Source of the DNA: GCA-2731375 sp964590195
GTDB lineage: Bacteria > Pseudomonadota > Alphaproteobacteria > GCA-2731375
Length of the DNA: 64,000 nucleotides
Reading direction: 5' to 3'
Assembly (NCBI GenBank): GCA_964590195.1
Contig: CAZPWJ010000001.1
Coordinates: 266,509-330,508 of the forward strand
Part shown: piece by piece, positions 15,359 to 24,259 of the stretch
Layout of the letters: the number at the start of each line of letters is the position of its first letter
Numbering within the stretch: position 1 is the first letter of the stretch
Notes under the pieces: model-generated
Seen by the model: only the letters and a program-made list of their open reading frames with translations
Database searches by the model: none
Told to the model about the DNA's origin: nothing
Position numbers and translations under genes: made by a program

Positions 15359-18058
15359 ATGGGACAAGACGACGTGAGTGATACGGGTAAGAAGAAAACC
15401 CTGAGCCTTGGCGGCGGAGAGCCTCTTAGCCTTCGCAAACCGGGCGAGGGCGGTGCGGCCCCATCACGTGGGGGCATGGGTGGCGGACGCAAGACCGTTA
15501 AGGTCGAGGTGCGGCGCCGGCGTGCGCCCGCGCGCGGCAGCCAAGGCGGCGCTGCCAGCACGCAGACCGCGGCCAGTCCAGCGGAATCCGCCGCGCCCGC
15601 CACTCCGGCCCCGGCTGCCGAGGCGACACCGGCTGTCGAGCCGGTAGCCGAAGCTCAACCGGCGCAAAGCACCACCACGGCGGAAGCGCCGGCGCCAAAA
15701 ACCGACGGACAGGCCAAGGCCGGCGCTGGGCGTACCCGGCATGTCTTGAAGACTTTGTCGACGGAAGAGAAATCTGCCCGGGCCCGTGCCTTGGAAAACG
15801 CTCAAGCCGCCGATCAGGCAGCCCGTGCCAGGGCCGAGGAAAATGCCCGGCGCCAGGCCGAGGAAGCCGCCAGATTGGCGACTGAGCGGGAAGCCGCCGA
15901 GACCCGGCGCCTTGACGAGGAAGCCCGGAAAAAAACCGAGGAAGATGCCCGCCGCAAGGCTGAGGAAGAGGCCGCCCGCAAGTTGCAGGAAAAAGAGGCC
16001 AAGGCAAATGCCGAAGCCGATGCCAGCAGTGCCGCCGCCGCGGCCCCGACGGCGCCCCGGCGGGGGCAGCCAGGGGATGACGGAAAAGAAAGCACATCCC
16101 GGCGGCCAGAGCGCCGGCCCGTGGAGCGGCCCAAGCAACAACCCCGCGCCCGCACTGAACCGAGGCGCCGGTCAGGCCGTATTACGGTCACCGAGGCATT
16201 GGCCGACCGCGAGGAACGGGTCCGCAGCCTGGCTTCCATCCGTAGGGAGCGGGAACGGCGGAAACAAATGGCCGCCGACAGTGGCGAGAGCCAGGGTAAG
16301 ATTCTGCGCGAAGTGGTGGTGCCCGAAACCATTACGGTACAGGAACTAGCCAACCGTATGGCCGAGCGTGGCGTGGATGTGGTGCGCTCGCTGATGGGTC
16401 TTGGCGTCATGGCGACGGTCAATCAGACCATTGATGCGGACACCGCCGAACTGGTGGTGGCTGAATTCGGACACAAACTGCGCCGGGTGTCCGAGGCGGA
16501 TGTCGAAATCGGCCTCAAGGGCGAGACGGATGACGAAGGCGATCTGGTCACCCGTCCTCCGGTTGTCACGGTCATGGGCCATGTGGACCACGGCAAGACT
16601 TCGTTGCTGGATGCGATCCGCGCCTCTGATGTGGCCGCCGGCGAGGCGGGCGGCATTACCCAGCATATTGGCGCCTATCAGGTGACAACGCCGGCCGGCG
16701 CCAAGATCACCTTCATCGATACGCCGGGCCACGCGGCCTTTACAGCCATGCGTGCCCGCGGCGCCGATGTCACGGATCTGGTCATCTTGGTCGTGGCCGC
16801 CGATGACGGCGTCATGCCCCAGACGATCGAGGCAATCAATCACGCCAAGGCGGCGGAAGTGCCACTGATCGTGGCGGTCAACAAAATGGATTTGCCCGAC
16901 GCCAATCCGAACAAGATCAAGCAGGAACTGCTGCAGTACGAAGTAATCCCCGAGGAAATGGGCGGCGATGTTCAGATCGTCGAGGTTTCCGCGATGAAAA
17001 AGCAGAACCTGGACGGTTTGGAGGAAATAATCCAGCTACGGGCCGAATTCCTGGAATTGCAGGCCAATCCGAACCGCGATGCCGAAGGCGTGGTGGTCGA
17101 GGCGCAATTGGACCGCGGCCGCGGTGCCGTGGCGACCGTGCTGGTCCAGCGCGGCACCCTCAGGGTCGGCGATATCTTCGTGGCCGGCTCGCAATGGGGC
17201 CGGGTACGGGCGATGCTGGACAGTCATGGCAACAATGTCGAGACGGCCGGCCCCTCCATGCCGGTTGAGGTTTTGGGCCTGAACGGGGCACCAGGCGCCG
17301 GTGACGAGTTCAATGTGGTCGAGAACGAAGCGCGGGCCCGCGAGGTCGCTGAATACCGCCAACGGATGGAGCGGGAACGCCGCGCCGCCGCCGGTGCGCG
17401 CGGCTCTCTGGAGCAAATGTTCTCCAACATGCAGGACAGCGAGACGAAAGAATTCCCGCTGCTGTTCAAAGCCGATGTGCGCGGCTCTCTGGAAGCCATC
17501 ACCTCGGCGGTGGACAATTTGGGCAACGACGAAGTCGCTGCCAGGGTGCTGCACGGCGGCGTCGGCGGCATCACGGAATCGGATATTGATCTGGCCCGGG
17601 CCTCGAACGCGGTGGTCATTGGCTTTAACGTGCGGGCCAATCCTCAGGCACAGGAAATGGCGCGCCAGGAAAATGTCGAAATTCGCTATTATTCGATTAT
17701 TTACGAGTTGGTGGACGACTTGCGCAAGGCCATGAGCGGCCTGCTGGCGCCGGAGATCCGCGAGACCATTATTGGCGGCGCCCTGGTACAGGAAGTCTTC
17801 AATGTCTCCAAGATCGGCAAGATCGCCGGTTGCCGGGTTAGTAGTGGCCTGGCCCGTCGTCAGGCAAAAATACGCTTGTTGCGCGACGATGTGGTCATCC
17901 ACACCGGCAGCCTGAAATCCCTGAAACGGTTCAAGGACGATGCCAACGAGGTCCGCGAGGGCAACGAATGCGGCGTCGCGCTGGAGAATTATCAGGACAT
18001 TCAGGCCGGCGACCAGATTGAATTCTTCGAGGTCGAGGAAGTCGAACGGTCGCTTTAA
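15359..18058 (+). CDS. infB: Translation initiation factor IF-2
   Basis: GTPase that places initiator tRNA on the 30S subunit. The long N-terminal region (about residues 1-290) is low complexity, first Ala/Pro-rich then a charged Ala/Glu/Arg coiled-coil stretch with many AEE and ARR repeats. The G domain has G1 GHVDHGKTSLLDAIR, G3 DTPGHAAF and G4 NKMD, followed by domains II, III and IV. ATG at 15359 has AAAGAG upstream. GTG at 15374 would begin VSDTGKKKTLSLGG, which resembles other alphaproteobacterial IF-2 starts. It is followed at once by a structured repeat. Confidence 0.97.
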   Translation: MGQDDVSDTGKKKTLSLGGGEPLSLRKPGEGGAAPSRGGMGGGRKTVKVEVRRRRAPARGSQGGAASTQTAASPAESAAPATPAPAAEATPAVEPVAEAQPAQSTTTAEAPAPKTDGQAKAGAGRTRHVLKTLSTEEKSARARALENAQAADQAARARAEENARRQAEEAARLATEREAAETRRLDEEARKKTEEDARRKAEEEAARKLQEKEAKANAEADASSAAAAAPTAPRRGQPGDDGKESTSRRPERRPVERPKQQPRARTEPRRRSGRITVTEALADREERVRSLASIRRERERRKQMAADSGESQGKILREVVVPETITVQELANRMAERGVDVVRSLMGLGVMATVNQTIDADTAELVVAEFGHKLRRVSEADVEIGLKGETDDEGDLVTRPPVVTVMGHVDHGKTSLLDAIRASDVAAGEAGGITQHIGAYQVTTPAGAKITFIDTPGHAAFTAMRARGADVTDLVILVVAADDGVMPQTIEAINHAKAAEVPLIVAVNKMDLPDANPNKIKQELLQYEVIPEEMGGDVQIVEVSAMKKQNLDGLEEIIQLRAEFLELQANPNRDAEGVVVEAQLDRGRGAVATVLVQRGTLRVGDIFVAGSQWGRVRAMLDSHGNNVETAGPSMPVEVLGLNGAPGAGDEFNVVENEARAREVAEYRQRMERERRAAAGARGSLEQMFSNMQDSETKEFPLLFKADVRGSLEAITSAVDNLGNDEVAARVLHGGVGGITESDIDLARASNAVVIGFNVRANPQAQEMARQENVEIRYYSIIYELVDDLRKAMSGLLAPEIRETIIGGALVQEVFNVSKIGKIAGCRVSSGLARRQAKIRLLRDDVVIHTGSLKSLKRFKDDANEVREGNECGVALENYQDIQAGDQIEFFEVEEVERSL

Positions 18059-18161
18059 CTAGAGCAATTTTCAATTAATGGGGGTCGCTATCGCGACTTA
18101 AGTAATTGGTTCAATTGCTCTATTCTTAAGAGTCGGAGTGCATAATCTTCGAATGCGCTCG
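18059..18161 (+). repeat. Structured dispersed repeat, copy A
   Basis: This copy starts one base after the infB stop. It has outer arms AGAGCAATT (18061-18069) and AATTGCTCT near 18113-18121, a central hairpin GTCGC-TATC-GCGAC, and a second hairpin built from GAGTGCAT and ATGCGCTC (about 18135-18160). The same layout recurs at 19987-20098 in the same orientation and at 26419-26542 inverted. No coding capacity is visible. It resembles the palindromic intergenic elements (REP- or RIME-like) that occur in many copies in alphaproteobacterial genomes. Confidence 0.8.
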
Positions 18162-18214
18162 GGTGCTATCCGCAAGGGTGTTTCCCGCGGCTGAATTTGG
18201 CATAAGGCGAGAAA

Positions 18215-18712
18215 ATGGCGAAGCATCGCGATTCCGGGTTTAAAGGTTCCCGGCAAATGGCGCGTGGGGCGCGTGGGCCATCACAACGTCAATTACGCGC
18301 CGGCGAACTGGTCCGCCATGCGGTGGCGGAAGTTCTCATGCGTGAGGAGATCCATCACGAAGATCTGGCCGGCGTCGCCATCACGGTGACCGAGGTCGCC
18401 CTGAGCCCGGATCTGCGTCAGGCCACCTGCTACATCATGCCGCTCGGCGGCAAGGATACGGACAAGATACTGAAGGCACTGCACCGTGTCGGCCCCTGGC
18501 TGGGCGGGCAGGTGGCCAAGCGGGTCAGCCTGAAGTTCGCGCCGCGCCTGCATTTTCGGATCGACGGCAGTTTCGACAATGCCTCCCACATCGATAGCCT
18601 GTTGCGGCGCGATGATGTGGCGCCAGATCTTGATGCGGATCTTGATGCGGGGCACGATACCGGCGCGAAGGAAGCTTCGCGACTTTCGGAAGACGGCGGC
18701 GATGGGGCGTAG
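18215..18712 (+). CDS. rbfA: 30S ribosome-binding factor RbfA
   Basis: Small KH-like factor for late maturation of the 16S 5' end, 165 residues. The core from RQLRAGELVRHAVAEVLMRE through VTVTEVALSPDLRQA-like residues to KFAPRLHFRIDGSFDNASHI matches the family. An Asp-rich tail of about 30 residues extends beyond the usual domain, a common alphaproteobacterial feature. The gene overlaps truB by 11 bases. Copy A of the dispersed repeat separates it from infB. Confidence 0.93.
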   Translation: MAKHRDSGFKGSRQMARGARGPSQRQLRAGELVRHAVAEVLMREEIHHEDLAGVAITVTEVALSPDLRQATCYIMPLGGKDTDKILKALHRVGPWLGGQVAKRVSLKFAPRLHFRIDGSFDNASHIDSLLRRDDVAPDLDADLDAGHDTGAKEASRLSEDGGDGA

Positions 18713-19598
18713 ACGGCGCGGCCGGCCGGTGCATGGCTGGTTTATCCTCGACAAACCCCTCGGCATGACCTCGACCCAGGCGGTCGGCAAGGTGCGGCGC
18801 AGCTTTGATGCCGCCAAGGCCGGCCATGCGGGCACCCTGGATCCCTTGGCCAGCGGTATTCTGCCCATTGCCATGGGTGAGGCGACCAAGGTCGTGGCCA
18901 TGGCGATGGATGGCGCCAAGGCCTATCGCTTCACCATTCGTTGGGGCGAGGAGCGCGATACCGACGATGCCGAGGGCGCGGTGACCGCGACCGACAGCGA
19001 GCGTCCAACGGCAGCGCAGATCGAAGCGGCCCTACCGCAATTTACCGGCGATATCGAACAGGTTCCCCCCGCCTATTCCGCCATCAAGGTAAATGGGGCG
19101 CGGGCCTATGATCTGGCCCGCGGCGGCGAGGCCCCGGAACTGGCCGCCCGCTTGATCCGGATCGATGAACTGCATCTTCTTAGCTGTCCCGACGCCGATC
19201 ATGCGGTGCTGGAAATGATCTGCGGCAAGGGCGCCTATGTGCGCGGCGTTGCCCGTGACCTGGGCCGCGTTCTGGGTTGCCGTGGTCACGTCAGTGAACT
19301 GCGCCGAACCCGGGTTGGAGACTTCGACGAAAGCATGGCGATTTCGCTGGATAAACTTGAGGACATGGGGCATAAGGAGGCGCTCGACGACCTGCTTTTG
19401 CCGGTCGAGGCTGCGCTGGCCGACATCCCGGCGCTTGCCGTGACCGGTCCGGAAGCTGACCGTCTACGTTTTGGACAGGCCATCCGGGTTCCGCATAGCG
19501 TCGAGGGAACCGTATACGCGACGACAGACGGCAGGCCGGTAGCACTGGCCGAAATTCATGCCGGTGAAGTCCGTCCGGTTCGTGTTTTTAATCTGTAA
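18702..19598 (+). CDS. truB: tRNA pseudouridine(55) synthase TruB
   Basis: Enzyme forming pseudouridine 55 in the T-loop of tRNAs. It begins MGRRRRGRPVHGWFILDKPL, and the catalytic Asp lies in KAGHAGTLDPLASGILPIAM. The motif VPPAYSAIKVNGARAYDLAR and a C-terminal PUA-like portion are present. Length of 298 residues is typical. An upstream in-frame extension to 18579 lies entirely inside rbfA and is rejected. Confidence 0.94.
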   Translation: MGRRRRGRPVHGWFILDKPLGMTSTQAVGKVRRSFDAAKAGHAGTLDPLASGILPIAMGEATKVVAMAMDGAKAYRFTIRWGEERDTDDAEGAVTATDSERPTAAQIEAALPQFTGDIEQVPPAYSAIKVNGARAYDLARGGEAPELAARLIRIDELHLLSCPDADHAVLEMICGKGAYVRGVARDLGRVLGCRGHVSELRRTRVGDFDESMAISLDKLEDMGHKEALDDLLLPVEAALADIPALAVTGPEADRLRFGQAIRVPHSVEGTVYATTDGRPVALAEIHAGEVRPVRVFNL

Positions 19599-19624
19599 GA
19601 CCTTATTACGAATAGGAGATTTCG

Positions 19625-19894
19625 ATGTCGATTACGGCCGAACGCAAGACCGAATTGATTGGCGAATTTAAACAATCCGACAGCGATACCGGTTCACCGG
19701 AAGTGCAAGTAGCAATTCTGACCTCCCGGATCGTGACCCTGACCGATCATTTCAAGGAACATAAAAAGGATAACCACTCCCGACGTGGCCTGCTGAAAAT
19801 GGTCAGCCGGCGGCGGCGCTTGCTGGATTATCTGAAACGCAAGGATCAGACGCGGTATGAAGCTCTGATCAAGCGGCTGGGCCTGCGCCGTTAG
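19625..19894 (+). CDS. rpsO: Small ribosomal subunit protein uS15
   Basis: 89-residue ribosomal protein of the 30S platform. It contains the family pattern TGSPEVQVAILTSRIVTLTD, HKKDNHSRRGLLKMVSRRRR and LDYLKRKDQTRYEALIKRLG. AGGAG lies seven bases before the ATG. It is followed by pnp, as in most proteobacteria. S15 usually represses its own translation through its leader, but no such structure can be asserted here. Confidence 0.97.
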   Translation: MSITAERKTELIGEFKQSDSDTGSPEVQVAILTSRIVTLTDHFKEHKKDNHSRRGLLKMVSRRRRLLDYLKRKDQTRYEALIKRLGLRR

Positions 19895-20213
19895 TATTGT
19901 CAGCAGGCAAACCAAGTCTGATCAAAATTGATCCCTGTGCTGTCCGAAGGACAACGCAGAGTTCGGTGCTACCTGTACCGGGACAAGGAGTAATTTTCAA
20001 TGAATTGGAGTCGCAATTGCGACCCTAGGCATTGGTTCAATTGCTCTACTTTAAGACTCGGAGCACATTCAAATTGAATGTGCTCAGACGATGGCCATGA
20101 TTCATTCGGGATTATGGCAAGCAAATTGAATGTAAGCGAAGCCATGTTTTAACCGGCGATGGCGCCGGATAGTTAGGTAAGAAGGCATGGCGGCTGAGAA
20201 AGAGAGAACGAAG
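19895..20213. other. rpsO-pnp intergenic region
   Basis: No gene is seen in these 319 bases. The first part has two small perfect hairpins, GATCAA-AA-TTGATC (19920-19933) and TGTCC-GAA-GGACA (19941-19953). The middle is copy B of the dispersed repeat (19987-20098). The last part, 20099-20213, leads to pnp. In enteric bacteria the pnp leader is an RNase III target used for autoregulation. The hairpins here could serve the same role, which is speculation. Confidence 0.5.
19987..20098 (+). repeat. Structured dispersed repeat, copy B
   Basis: This copy shares long blocks with copy A: TAATTTTCAAT, GGAGTCGC...GCGAC, CATTGGTTCAATTGCTCTA and a distal hairpin, GAGCACATTC paired with GAATGTGCTC (20061-20085). 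The central hairpin is GTCGC-AATT-GCGAC. Compensating changes in the distal hairpin relative to copies A and C (GCAC/GTGC here, GCGC/GCGC in copy C) support selection on, or origin from, a folded RNA or cruciform DNA. It ends with TGGCCAT, also found at the matching end of copy C. Confidence 0.8.
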
Positions 20214-22331
20214 ATGTTTGATATTCATCGCAAGGAATTGATGTGGGGCGGGCGCAAGCTGGTCCTTGAAACCGGGCATATCGCGCGCCAGTCCGATGGC
20301 GCCGTGATGGTGACCTATGATGAGACCTCCGTGCTGTGCACCGCCGTTGCCGCGCGCGAGCCGCGCCAGGGCATCGATTTCTTCCCCCTGACCGTCCACT
20401 ACGTGGAAAAAACCTATGCCGCCGGTAAAATTCCGGGCGGCTTCTTCAAGCGTGAGGGCCGCCCCTCGGAAAACGAGACGCTGACGTCACGCTTGATTGA
20501 CCGGCCGATCCGGCCTCTGTTCGCGGACGGCTTCCGCAACGAGACACAGATCATCTGCACCACCATGAGCCATGATCTGGAAAACAATCCCGACATTGCC
20601 GCTCTGGTGGGCACATCCGCCGCCCTGACCATTTCGGGCATCCCCTTCATGGGCCCGATCAGCGCGGCGCGGGTTGGTTACATCAATGGCGAATACGTCC
20701 TGAACCCGCGCATCGACGAGATGGAAGACAGCGACCTGGACATGGTCGTGGCCGGCACCGCGGATGCCGTGATGATGGTGGAATCGGAAGCCAACCAGCT
20801 GTCCGAGGACGTAATGCTGGGCGCCGTGATGTTTGCCCATCGCGAGATGCAGCCGGTCATTCAGGCTATTATCGAGCTGGCCGAATTGGCGGCGAAGGAG
20901 CCCTGGGATCTGGCCCCGCCGGAGGATCACTCCGCGATCCAGGGCAAGGTTGCCGACACCATCGAGGCTGATTTGCGTGCCGCCTATGCCGAGCCCGTGA
21001 AGCAGACCCGCACCAACATGCTGTCGGAAGCCAAGGGCAAGGCCTTCGAGGCGTTGGCTGAAGATCCCGATGCCGGCGCCATTGGCGATGCCGTCAAGAA
21101 GCTGGAAAAGAACATCGTCCGCGGCCAGATCCTGGATACGGGCAACCGCATCGATGGCCGGGACACCCGCACCGTACGGCAGATCGAAAGCCAGGTTGGC
21201 GTACTGCCCCGGACCCACGGCGCGGCCCTGTTCACCCGCGGTGAGACCCAGGCCCTGGTGGTGACCACCCTGGGCACTGGCGATGACGAGCAGATCATGG
21301 ATGCCCTGGCGGGTTCATACCGCCAGCACTTCCTGCTGCATTACAACTTCCCGCCCTATTCCGTGGGCGAGGCGGGCCGCTTTGGCTTTACCGGCCGGCG
21401 CGAAGTCGGCCATGGCAAGCTGGCCTGGCGGGCCATGAAGGCGGTGATGCCCAGCAAGGAAGAGTTCCCTTACACGATCCGTATCGTTTCCGAGATCACG
21501 GAATCCAATGGTTCCTCCTCCATGGCCTCCGTTTGCGGCTCCTCCCTGTCCCTGATGGATGCGGGCGTGCCGTTGAAGGCAGCCGTGGCGGGTATCGCCA
21601 TGGGCCTGATCCTGGAAGGCGACAAGTACGCCATCCTGTCCGATATTCTGGGTGACGAGGATCACCTGGGCGATATGGACTTCAAGGTCGCGGGCACGGA
21701 AGATGGTGTTACCTCGTTACAGATGGACATCAAGGTCGCGGGCATTACCGAGGCGATCATGCGTGATGCCCTGGCCCAGGCCAACGAAGGCCGCAACCAT
21801 ATCCTTGGCGAGATGAGCAAGGCCATTGGCGAGCATCGCGGCGAGTTGCGCGATACCGCGCCGAAGGTTCACCTGCTGAAGGTACCGGTCGACAAGATCC
21901 GGGAAATCATCGGGACCGGCGGCAAGGTTATCCGTCAGATTACCGAGGAAACCGGCGCCAAGATCGATATCTCCGACGATGGTTCGGTCAAGGTGTCCTC
22001 GCCGGATCAGTCCAGCATCGATGCCGCCACGACCTGGATCACCGGCATCATCGCCGAGCCCGAGATCGGCGAGATCTACAAGGGCAAGGTGGTCAAGGTT
22101 GTCGATTTCGGCGCCTTCGTGAACTTCATCGGCAACCGGGACGGCCTCTGCCACATCTCGGAACTGGCCCAGCACCGGGTCAAGACGGTGAACGACATTT
22201 GCAACGAAGGCGATGAAGTCTTTGTCAAATGCCTGGCTATCGATGACCGGGGCAAGGTTCGCCTGTCCATGAAAATGGTCGACCAGGAAACCGGTAAGGA
22301 AATGGTTCAGGAAGAAGCCGCGAGCGACTAA
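20214..22331 (+). CDS. pnp: Polyribonucleotide nucleotidyltransferase (PNPase)
   Basis: 3'-to-5' phosphorolytic exoribonuclease of the degradosome. It has two RNase PH domains (the first from residue 1, the second from about 320 with FGFTGRREVGHGKLAWRAM), then a KH domain (IREIIGTGGKVIRQITEETG) and an S1 domain (GEIYKGKVVKVVDFGAFVNF). The ATG at 20214 gives MFDIHRKELMWGGRKL, the usual alphaproteobacterial start. An ATG at 20187 would add nine residues. The gene ends at a strong terminator facing a convergent gene. Confidence 0.96.
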   Translation: MFDIHRKELMWGGRKLVLETGHIARQSDGAVMVTYDETSVLCTAVAAREPRQGIDFFPLTVHYVEKTYAAGKIPGGFFKREGRPSENETLTSRLIDRPIRPLFADGFRNETQIICTTMSHDLENNPDIAALVGTSAALTISGIPFMGPISAARVGYINGEYVLNPRIDEMEDSDLDMVVAGTADAVMMVESEANQLSEDVMLGAVMFAHREMQPVIQAIIELAELAAKEPWDLAPPEDHSAIQGKVADTIEADLRAAYAEPVKQTRTNMLSEAKGKAFEALAEDPDAGAIGDAVKKLEKNIVRGQILDTGNRIDGRDTRTVRQIESQVGVLPRTHGAALFTRGETQALVVTTLGTGDDEQIMDALAGSYRQHFLLHYNFPPYSVGEAGRFGFTGRREVGHGKLAWRAMKAVMPSKEEFPYTIRIVSEITESNGSSSMASVCGSSLSLMDAGVPLKAAVAGIAMGLILEGDKYAILSDILGDEDHLGDMDFKVAGTEDGVTSLQMDIKVAGITEAIMRDALAQANEGRNHILGEMSKAIGEHRGELRDTAPKVHLLKVPVDKIREIIGTGGKVIRQITEETGAKIDISDDGSVKVSSPDQSSIDAATTWITGIIAEPEIGEIYKGKVVKVVDFGAFVNFIGNRDGLCHISELAQHRVKTVNDICNEGDEVFVKCLAIDDRGKVRLSMKMVDQETGKEMVQEEAASD

Positions 22332-22358
22332 CCGAACCGGCCTTACGGCCAAGAATTC

Positions 22359-22398
22359 AGGCCCCGCTCTCCGAACTGGAGGCGGGGCCTTTATTTTT
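22359..22398 (+). terminator. Rho-independent terminator after pnp
   Basis: AGGCCCCGC-T-CTCC (22359-22372) pairs with GGAGGCGGGGCCT (22378-22390), leaving one bulged T and a 5-base loop GAACT. It is followed by TTATTTTT (22391-22398). The stem is long and GC-rich, so this should end the large + strand operon. It lies between convergent genes. Confidence 0.92.
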
Positions 22399-22419
22399 CC
22401 GAAATAGATACGCGCCGGA

Positions 22420-23628
22420 TCAGACCACGCGCTTGCCCCTTAGCTCGGTGATCGTGGCATCGTCATAGCCCAGTTCATGCATGACCTCGTCGGTGTGCTC
22501 GCCCAAGGTCGGAGCGCGCATGCGGATGGTGTCCGCCGGGGTTTTCGAAAAGCGGACATGCAGCTTGGACATGGGCGCCGGCGCCGGGATGCCGGGGTAG
22601 TCCACTTCCTCCAGGAAGCCGCCTTGCAGGACCTGCGGATCCTTCAAGGTATCAGCCGGTTTATAAACGTGGCCGCAAGGAATTCGTGCTTCCGCCAGGG
22701 TTTCGATAGCTTCTTCGCGGGTCCTTTTCGAGCACCATTCCTGCATGCGGGCCGAGATCTCGACGCCATTATCGCCCCGCAGTAGATCATCCTTGAATTT
22801 GGGGTCCGTCGTCCAGTACTCCCCGTCTGCCATGAGATCGGACCAGCGGTTGAAAAGCGTTTGGCCGACGACCTGCACCAAGATCCATTCATCATCGCGG
22901 CATTTGTAGGCATCCATGGGCGCGGCGGTCTGCCCCCGGTTGCCGGAGCCGACCCGGTCGGCCTGGATCATGGCCTGTTCGATTAAACCGGCGTTATTGA
23001 ACAACAAGGCGGTGCCAAGCAGGCTGCCTTCCACCCGCTGCCCCTCGCCCGTGGCGCGCTTGTGCAGCAGTGCCGCCAAGGTGCCGATGGTGGCGGCCGA
23101 AGCAGTGCCGAAATCGACCCACGGGGTATGCGCCTTCATGGGCTCGTCCTCATAGCCCGACAGATGCATCATGCCCGACATAGCCGCGGCCACGCCGTCG
23201 AAACCAACCCGGTCCTTGTAGGGGCCGACCGAGGTAAAGGCCGACACGGTGGTCAGGATAATATCCTCCTTGACCTCGCGCAGGCTGTCATAGTCCAGGC
23301 CCATGGCGGTCAAGGTTTCGGTTGGCAGATTGGCGATCACCACATCCGCCGTCGCGACCAGTTTCTTGACGATTTCCCGGCCTTCGGGCTTCATGGGGTT
23401 CAGGGTCAGCCCCCGCTTATTGCGGTTCAGGTGTACATAGCCGGCACCAACGCATTCCTCGCCATCCGCGCCTTCGCCTATGGGGGTGGTGAAACGATCC
23501 TCGCTGCCATCGATCTTTTCAATTCGGATCACATCGGCGCCTAAGTCGCCCAGCATCATGCCGCAACAGGGGCCGGCGATATAACGCCCGAAATCCAATA
23601 CCCGCACTCCATCCAAAACCTGGCTCAC
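22420..23628 (-). CDS. CaiB/BaiF family (class III) CoA-transferase
   Basis: Acyl-CoA transferase of the formyl-CoA/carnitine-CoA transferase family, 402 residues. N-terminal VLDFGRYIAGPCCGMMLGDL and GADVIRIEK are standard. The likely catalytic Asp follows VGFDGVAAAMSGMMHLSGYE. Members transfer CoA between carboxylic acids through an Asp-anhydride mechanism. The substrate cannot be read from sequence. The gene stands alone, with no obvious partner (decarboxylase or lyase) next to it. A 121-base spacer separates it from the receiver protein gene. Confidence 0.88.
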   Translation of the reverse strand: MSQVLDGVRVLDFGRYIAGPCCGMMLGDLGADVIRIEKIDGSEDRFTTPIGEGADGEECVGAGYVHLNRNKRGLTLNPMKPEGREIVKKLVATADVVIANLPTETLTAMGLDYDSLREVKEDIILTTVSAFTSVGPYKDRVGFDGVAAAMSGMMHLSGYEDEPMKAHTPWVDFGTASAATIGTLAALLHKRATGEGQRVEGSLLGTALLFNNAGLIEQAMIQADRVGSGNRGQTAAPMDAYKCRDDEWILVQVVGQTLFNRWSDLMADGEYWTTDPKFKDDLLRGDNGVEISARMQEWCSKRTREEAIETLAEARIPCGHVYKPADTLKDPQVLQGGFLEEVDYPGIPAPAPMSKLHVRFSKTPADTIRMRAPTLGEHTDEVMHELGYDDATITELRGKRVV

Positions 23629-23749
23629 CGCAATCTCTCCCTACAAATAATGGCCACCCACAAGAGTGGCGCCATTCCAAGTCACATCATACCGCTGGCC
23701 TGCCCGGTTCCGCAATGCGGTCGGTGCGCCGACAAACAGCGTCGGTATT

Positions 23750-24118
23750 TTAGGAAAGTGCGTCGCGCAGGGTCGCCAGACTGATCGGTTTCTGGTGGGT
23801 TTCCACCTTCAGACCCCGGACCTCGCCCAGGCCGAGCGCCATTTTGCCATAGTATGGATTGTAGCCGGTGACAACCAGGATCCGGGCCGTGCAGTTCTGT
23901 TCCGCCAGCCATTGCACCAGTTCAATACCCTCGATATCCGGCATCACCATATCCAGCACGATGACGTCCGGTGCGAATTTCGCATAGGCATCCTTGAACA
24001 GATTGGGATCGGAAAGGGCGGAAACCTCATAACCGAGGCCCTCCGCCGTTCGTTTCACGAAATCAGCAAAATCAGGTTCGTCATCAACTACCAGTAACCG
24101 CTTAACGTCTTCCGTCAT
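23750..24118 (-). CDS. Single-domain response regulator (CheY-like receiver)
   Basis: 122-residue receiver domain without an output domain. Acidic pocket residues are Asp12-Asp13 (LVVDDEPDF), the phospho-acceptor is Asp56 (VIVLDMVMPD), Thr84 lies in LVVTGY and Lys110 in HQKPIS. All conserved receiver positions are present, so it should be phosphorylatable. No histidine kinase, phosphotransfer protein or chemotaxis gene is nearby. It probably works as a stand-alone phosphate shuttle with partners encoded elsewhere. Confidence 0.88.
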   Translation of the reverse strand: MTEDVKRLLVVDDEPDFADFVKRTAEGLGYEVSALSDPNLFKDAYAKFAPDVIVLDMVMPDIEGIELVQWLAEQNCTARILVVTGYNPYYGKMALGLGEVRGLKVETHQKPISLATLRDALS

Positions 24119-24259
24119 GACCCCTCATGGCACCAAGTCCATAAAACTCGAAACTGCCGCCCAAAAATTTATTCCACGATAAATTCGACACTTAACACCG
24201 TCAATAAACGGTTTTCCGCGCGAATACATTACCCCTTATGCACAACTACTCCGTTAGCT

